Part shown: positions 6,690 to 10,124 of the stretch, in pieces
Position numbering within the stretch: the first letter of the stretch is position 1
Layout: every line of letters begins with the position of its first letter
From: Burkholderiaceae bacterium
GTDB taxonomy: Bacteria; Pseudomonadota; Gammaproteobacteria; Burkholderiales; Burkholderiaceae_E
DNA: 10,124 nucleotides
Assembly (NCBI GenBank): GCA_019428955.1
Contig: JAHYJF010000117.1
Location: 1-10,124 of the forward strand
Reading direction: 5' to 3'
Made by a program: the position numbers and the translations under genes
The notes under the pieces: generated by a model
The model's input: only the letters and a program-made list of their open reading frames with translations
What the model was told of the DNA's origin: nothing
The model's database searches: none

Positions 6690-7969
6690 TGGCGATCGGC
6701 CTGCTGCTGCTCGGCGTGCTGGCGCTGGTGCTCCTGAGCGTTCCGATCGCGGTCGCGCTGGGCATCGCGGCAGTGATCGCGATGCTCACCACTCAGGGTA
6801 CGGACGTGCTGCCGAACCTGCCGCTCGTGATGTACAGCGGCGCGACGAACTTCCCGTTGATCGCGATTCCGCTCTTCATCCTGGCCGGCGCGATCATGAA
6901 TACCTCGGGTATCTCGCGCCGCCTGATCGCGCTCGCTTCGGCGTTGCTCGGATTCGTGCGCGGCGGCCTGGCGATGGTCAACGTCAGCTCCGCGATGTTC
7001 TTCGCCGAGATTTCAGGTTCAGCGGTCGCCGACGTGGCGGCGCTCGGCTCGGTGCTGATGCCGGCGATGAAGAAGAAGGGCTATCCGGGTCCATTCACGG
7101 CCGCGCTCACCTCGTCGGCGGCTTCGCTCGCGATCATCATCCCGCCCTCGATCCCGATGATCCTCTACGCGGTGATGGCCGGCACTTCGGTCGTCCAGCT
7201 GTTCGTCGCCGGAATAGTGCCGGGGATTCTCGGCGGCTTCTCGATGATGGGGCTGTGCTACTGGATGGCGGTGCGCTACAAGTATCCGGTCGAGGAGATC
7301 TTCCAGCTGACGCGGGTATGGGAGACCTTGAAAGAGGCGGCGCTGGCATTGCTGCTGCCGCTGATCATCCTGGGCGGAATCTTCGGCGGGCTGGTCACCG
7401 CGACCGAAGGTGCGGGCCTCGCGGTGGTGGCGGCAATCTTCGTCGCCATCTGGTACCGCGAGATGAACTGGCACCTGCTCTGGGACGCGGTGATCGACGG
7501 CGCCGTGCAGACGGCGGTCGTGATGCTGCTGGTGGCCTCGAGCGCGCTGCTCGGCGTCTATCTGACCGAGGCGCAGGTCCCGCAGAAGCTCGCACTCGCG
7601 ATCACCGGGTTCACCAACGAGCGCTGGGCGATTCTGATGCTGCTCAACGTGTTCCTGCTGGCGATCGGCCTGTTCCTGCACTCGGCGGCGGCGATCATTC
7701 TGGTGGTTCCGATCGTGATGCCGGTCGTGATCGCCGCGGGCATCGACCCGGTGCACTTCGGCCTGATCGTGACGCTGAACCTGGCGATCGGCCAACAGAC
7801 GCCGCCGGTGGCGAGCGTACTTATGACCGCCTGCTCGATCGCCCAGGAGAACGTCTGGGATGTCTCGCGCGCCAACATTCCGTTCATCGCAGTGTTGGTG
7901 GCGATCCTGATGATGGTCACCTACGTTGAGGCGGTGCCGATGTGGCTGGTCAACGTCTTCTACCGCTGA
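6689..7969 (+). CDS. dctM: TRAP transporter large permease subunit (DctM family)
   Basis: A 426-residue, very hydrophobic protein, the standard length for DctM. The family signatures are visible: FAEISGSAVADVAALGSVLM (105-124), KKGYPGPFTAALTSSAA (129-145), AIIIPPSIPMILYAVMAGTS (148-167), TATEGAG (237-243) and GQQTPPVASVLM (368-379). These cover the two internally repeated halves with re-entrant hairpins that hold sodium and substrate in the known HiSiaQM structures. Known: it carries out sodium-coupled uptake of substrate handed over by the DctP protein. It starts inside the dctQ stop codon and ends 10 nt before the crotonase ATG, so dctPQM and the two CoA genes behind it look like one transcript. 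Confidence 0.95.
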   Translation: MAIGLLLLGVLALVLLSVPIAVALGIAAVIAMLTTQGTDVLPNLPLVMYSGATNFPLIAIPLFILAGAIMNTSGISRRLIALASALLGFVRGGLAMVNVSSAMFFAEISGSAVADVAALGSVLMPAMKKKGYPGPFTAALTSSAASLAIIIPPSIPMILYAVMAGTSVVQLFVAGIVPGILGGFSMMGLCYWMAVRYKYPVEEIFQLTRVWETLKEAALALLLPLIILGGIFGGLVTATEGAGLAVVAAIFVAIWYREMNWHLLWDAVIDGAVQTAVVMLLVASSALLGVYLTEAQVPQKLALAITGFTNERWAILMLLNVFLLAIGLFLHSAAAIILVVPIVMPVVIAAGIDPVHFGLIVTLNLAIGQQTPPVASVLMTACSIAQENVWDVSRANIPFIAVLVAILMMVTYVEAVPMWLVNVFYR

Positions 7970-7979
7970 GCACGCTGCC

Positions 7980-8759
7980 ATGACCGACCTAGTTCTTATC
8001 GAACGCGCGGGCGCGATCGCGACCGTGGTGCTAAATCGCCCCGCGAAGCTCAATGCATTCACCAAGGCTATGTGGCGCAATCTCGGCGCCGCCATCGACG
8101 CGCTGTCGGCCGACGATGCGATCCGCTGCATCATCGTCCGCGGGGCCGGCGAGAAAGCCTTCTCGCCGGGCAACGACATCAGCGAATTTGCCACCGAGCG
8201 CTCCAACCAGTCGCAGGCTATCGAGTACGGCGCGATCATGCACGCGACAGTGGCCGCCTTCGAACGCTGCCGCCACCCGCTGGTGGCGCAGATTCACGGC
8301 ATCTGCGTCGGCGGCGGGATGGAAATCGCCGTGCTGTGCGACTTGCGGATCTGCGGCGCCAGCAGCCGCTTCGGGGCCCCGATCAAGAACCTCGGTCTCG
8401 TCATGGCCCACTGCGAGATGGCGCCGCTGGTGCGCCTCGTCGGCTCCGATGTCGCGCTCGAAATCCTGCTCGAAGGGCGCATCATCGACGCCGCCGAGGC
8501 GAAGGACAAGCGGCTGGTGACGCGGGTCATGCCCGACGACCAGGTCGCAGCCGAAGCGTTGGCCACGGCCGGGCGCATCGTTGCCGGGGCACCGCTGGCG
8601 GCGCGGTGGCACAAGAAGTTCGCCAACCGGCTGCGCGATCCGGCGCCGCTCACTGATGCCGAGCGCCTCGAGGCCTTCGAGTGTTTCGACACCGAGGACT
8701 TTCAGATCGGTTACCGCGCGTTTCTCGCCAAGCAGCGGCCCGGATTCGTCGGACGCTAG
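7980..8759 (+). CDS. Crotonase-fold enoyl-CoA hydratase/isomerase-family protein with an altered active site
   Basis: A 259-residue protein, the usual crotonase length. VVLNRPAKLNAFTKAMW (16-32) starts the fold. EKAFSPGNDISEF (58-70) and HGICVGGGMEIAV (106-118) supply the two oxyanion-hole segments of the crotonase superfamily. E115 matches the first catalytic Glu of enoyl-CoA hydratase (rat E144). The second (rat E164, in FAQPE) is replaced by I135 in FGAPIKN, and the usual PGAGGTQRL is replaced by MAHCEMAPL (142-150), which brings in H144, C145 and E146. It is therefore probably not a plain hydratase; isomerase, hydrolase, decarboxylase or another CoA-ester reaction are open. The start is ATG 7980, 10 nt after dctM, with no clear Shine-Dalgarno, suggesting coupling to dctM. 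The frame is open further upstream inside dctM, but that part is not crotonase-like. The partner CoA-transferase follows after 36 nt. Confidence 0.9.
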   Translation: MTDLVLIERAGAIATVVLNRPAKLNAFTKAMWRNLGAAIDALSADDAIRCIIVRGAGEKAFSPGNDISEFATERSNQSQAIEYGAIMHATVAAFERCRHPLVAQIHGICVGGGMEIAVLCDLRICGASSRFGAPIKNLGLVMAHCEMAPLVRLVGSDVALEILLEGRIIDAAEAKDKRLVTRVMPDDQVAAEALATAGRIVAGAPLAARWHKKFANRLRDPAPLTDAERLEAFECFDTEDFQIGYRAFLAKQRPGFVGR

Positions 8760-8795
8760 CGAACTGCAGATGGCGAACATCAAGGGATCGAACCG

Positions 8796-9998
8796 ATGAA
8801 CAAGCGACCGGGGCCCCGTCCTCTCGACGGCGTGCGGGTGCTCGAACTCGCCCAGATCATGTCCGGCCCGACGACCGGGATGATGCTTGCCGATCTGGGC
8901 GCCGACGTGATCAAGGTCGAGAAACTGGGCGGCGATGATTCGCGCGGTTATCGCGAGCCCCGGGTCAACGGTGTTTCCGCCCCGTTCATGGTGCTGAACC
9001 GCAACAAGCGCGGCATCGCGCTCGACCTCAAGAACCCTAAGGGTCGCGCGGTGCTGCTGCGCCTGGTCAGGTCTGCCGATGTGCTGACCGAGAACTTTCG
9101 GCGCGACACGCTCGCGAAGCTTGGGCTGGGATACGACGTGCTGGCGGCGGCCAATCCGGCACTGATCTACTGTGCGATCACCGGCTATGGCCATACCGGG
9201 CCGCTGGGCGGCCGCGGCGGATTTGACCTGATTGCACAGGGCTTTGCCGGGTTGATGAGCATCACCGGGGAGCCCGGGGGCCAGCCCACCAAGGTCGGCC
9301 CGCCAGTCTCGGACATCAACGCCGGAATTCTCGCGGCGCTGGGGGTCCTGGCCGCCTATATCGAGAGACTCAAGACCGGCCGCGGCCAGAAAGTTGAAAC
9401 CTCGCTGATGGAAGCGGCGCTGCAGCAAACCTACTGGCACGCCGCCGTCTACTTTGCCACCGGCGTCTCACCCGGACCGCTGGGCTCGGGGCATGTGCTG
9501 TCCGCGCCCTATCAGGCGTTTCGCACCGCCGATGGTTACGTCAACATTGGCGGCGCCAACCAGGCCAACTGGGAGCGCATTGCCACGGTGCTTGGTCACC
9601 CCGAATGGTGCGAGGACCAGCGTTTCGCCTCCAATACCGAGCGCATGGCCAATCTCCCCGCGCTGGTCGCAGCGATCGAAGGCGTGCTGGCAGAGGCGAG
9701 TACCGAACACTGGGTGCAGGCATTCCACGCCGCGGGCGTCCCGGTCGGGCCGGTACATACCCTGGCGGAGGCACTCGAGCATCCGCAGGTGGCCGCGCGC
9801 GAGATGGTGGTCGAGACCGTGCATCGCGACGCCGGACCGACCCGCTCGCTAGGGTTCCCAGTGCATCTTTCGGAAACACCGGCGCGCGTCACCCGCCCTG
9901 CCCCGGCGCTGGGCGAGCACACCCGCGAGGTGCTGCTCGAAGCCGGCTTTGGCGAAGACGAGATTGCTCAACTGCTGGCCGAAGGCGTCATCGCCTGA
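8796..9998 (+). CDS. CaiB/BaiF family class III CoA-transferase
   Basis: A 400-residue protein, standard for the family, with AAGGGA 8 nt before the ATG. It begins GVRVLELAQIMSGPTTGMML (12-31), followed by LGADVIKVEK (34-43) and NRNKRGIALDLKNPKG (68-83), the classic N-terminal CoA-binding half. D173 in PPVSDINAG aligns with the nucleophilic Asp (E. coli CaiB D169) that forms the acyl anhydride and enzyme-CoA thioester intermediates, so the enzyme should be active. The C-terminal part (GVPVGPVHTLAEALEHPQ, about 310-327) is also typical. Known: this class moves CoA between carboxylic acids such as formate/oxalate, carnitine, succinate or mesaconate; a few members are racemases. Inferred: it activates the imported acid or its product for the crotonase just upstream. 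The donor is likely a common acyl-CoA but cannot be read from sequence. Confidence 0.94.
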   Translation: MNKRPGPRPLDGVRVLELAQIMSGPTTGMMLADLGADVIKVEKLGGDDSRGYREPRVNGVSAPFMVLNRNKRGIALDLKNPKGRAVLLRLVRSADVLTENFRRDTLAKLGLGYDVLAAANPALIYCAITGYGHTGPLGGRGGFDLIAQGFAGLMSITGEPGGQPTKVGPPVSDINAGILAALGVLAAYIERLKTGRGQKVETSLMEAALQQTYWHAAVYFATGVSPGPLGSGHVLSAPYQAFRTADGYVNIGGANQANWERIATVLGHPEWCEDQRFASNTERMANLPALVAAIEGVLAEASTEHWVQAFHAAGVPVGPVHTLAEALEHPQVAAREMVVETVHRDAGPTRSLGFPVHLSETPARVTRPAPALGEHTREVLLEAGFGEDEIAQLLAEGVIA

Positions 9999-10052
9999 TT
10001 CGCGCTCGCTCGCGGGCCAGCACAAGACCGCGCCCGGCGGCATAATCAGCCT

Positions 10053-10124
10053 ATGAAAACGTCCGCCAGCCCCCCCCCCCGGCTCGCCAACCGCACCGGA
10101 CATATCGAGCCGTTCCATGTCATG
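10053..10124 (+). CDS. N-terminus of a probable class I/II PLP aminotransferase, cut by the window edge
   Basis: Only 24 codons are visible, ending ANRTGHIEPFHVM at the edge. The IEPFHVM-type segment close to the start is characteristic of one group of fold-type I aminotransferases annotated as aspartate/alanine-type. No active-site residue is in view, so the assignment rests on this one motif. It lies 54 nt after the CoA-transferase stop. There is no good Shine-Dalgarno; a CATAAT box at 10041-10046 ends 6 nt before the ATG. An 11-C run crosses codons 6-10. Confidence 0.5.
   Translation, partial: MKTSASPPPRLANRTGHIEPFHVM
10070..10080 (+). repeat. 11-C homopolymer inside the start of the last gene
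   Basis: Eleven consecutive C residues encode the end of Ser6, Pro7-Pro9 and the first base of Arg10. The frame with exactly 11 C reads into the aminotransferase-like segment; one base more or fewer would break it. It could be a slippage (phase-variable) tract or a sequencing or assembly length error. Confidence 0.85.

Noticed and set aside
7019..8239. 406-codon open frame on the minus strand
   Set aside because: It lies opposite dctM and the crotonase gene. The translation is rich in Arg, His, Asp and Gln with no family motif.
8770..8799. Nine-codon mini-frame whose TGA overlaps the CoA-transferase ATG (ATGA)
   Set aside because: It has no ribosome site of its own and its length is within chance; the overlap alone is not enough to call a leader peptide.
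8031..9440. 469-codon open frame on the minus strand
   Set aside because: It lies opposite the crotonase and CoA-transferase genes, both well supported by motifs; a shadow frame.
9983..9996. Small hairpin AGGCG-TCAT-CGCCT at the end of the CoA-transferase gene
   Set aside because: Only 5 bp with no T tract, lying in coding sequence; too weak to call a terminator.

Overview
This is a GC-rich window with dense genes and short intergenic gaps. It looks like chromosomal DNA of a proteobacterium. The TRAP transporter, the FCD-type GntR regulator and the class III CoA-transferase with a crotonase suggest a betaproteobacterium (Burkholderiales-like) or a similar soil or water heterotroph, but this is inferred from gene content and base composition only. 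I see no rRNA, tRNA, CRISPR array, insertion sequence or phage gene.

Layout. A divergent promoter region of about 95 bp (3674-3767) splits the window. Leftward (minus strand) lie a GntR/FCD regulator (3673-2954) and, 34 bp behind it, a large FAD plus Fe-S D-2-hydroxyacid dehydrogenase of the YdiJ/GlcD type. The dehydrogenase starts at 2919 and runs off the left edge after 973 codons. Rightward (plus strand) lie a class V aminotransferase of the serine-glyoxylate type (3768-4958), a hairpin terminator or attenuator (4972-5010), a complete TRAP transporter (dctP 5072-6088, dctQ 6183-6689, dctM 6689-7969), a crotonase-fold protein (7980-8759), a CaiB/BaiF class III CoA-transferase (8796-9998), and the first 24 codons of what looks like a class I/II PLP aminotransferase (10053 to the right edge).

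How it may work together. The gene set reads as a catabolic cluster. A TRAP system imports an organic acid, the CoA-transferase activates a carboxylate, the crotonase acts on the CoA ester, and the dehydrogenase and aminotransferase(s) move carbon between 2-hydroxy, 2-oxo and 2-amino acids, possibly at the glyoxylate/glycine/serine level. The GntR protein is the obvious local regulator. The divergent region carries a perfect 6-4-6 inverted repeat (3717-3732) and a 13/16-matching second copy 52 bp away (3665-3680). The substrate cannot be told from the sequence, and no lyase or thiolase that would complete a pathway lies in the window.

Most notable points: the paired candidate operators; a crotonase that keeps one of the two catalytic glutamates of enoyl-CoA hydratase but has Ile at the other position; a strong hairpin between dctP and dctQ; and an 11-C homopolymer inside the first codons of the last gene. 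The long open frames opposite the real genes (for example 859-2055, 7019-8239, 8031-9440) are GC-driven shadows and are not annotated.
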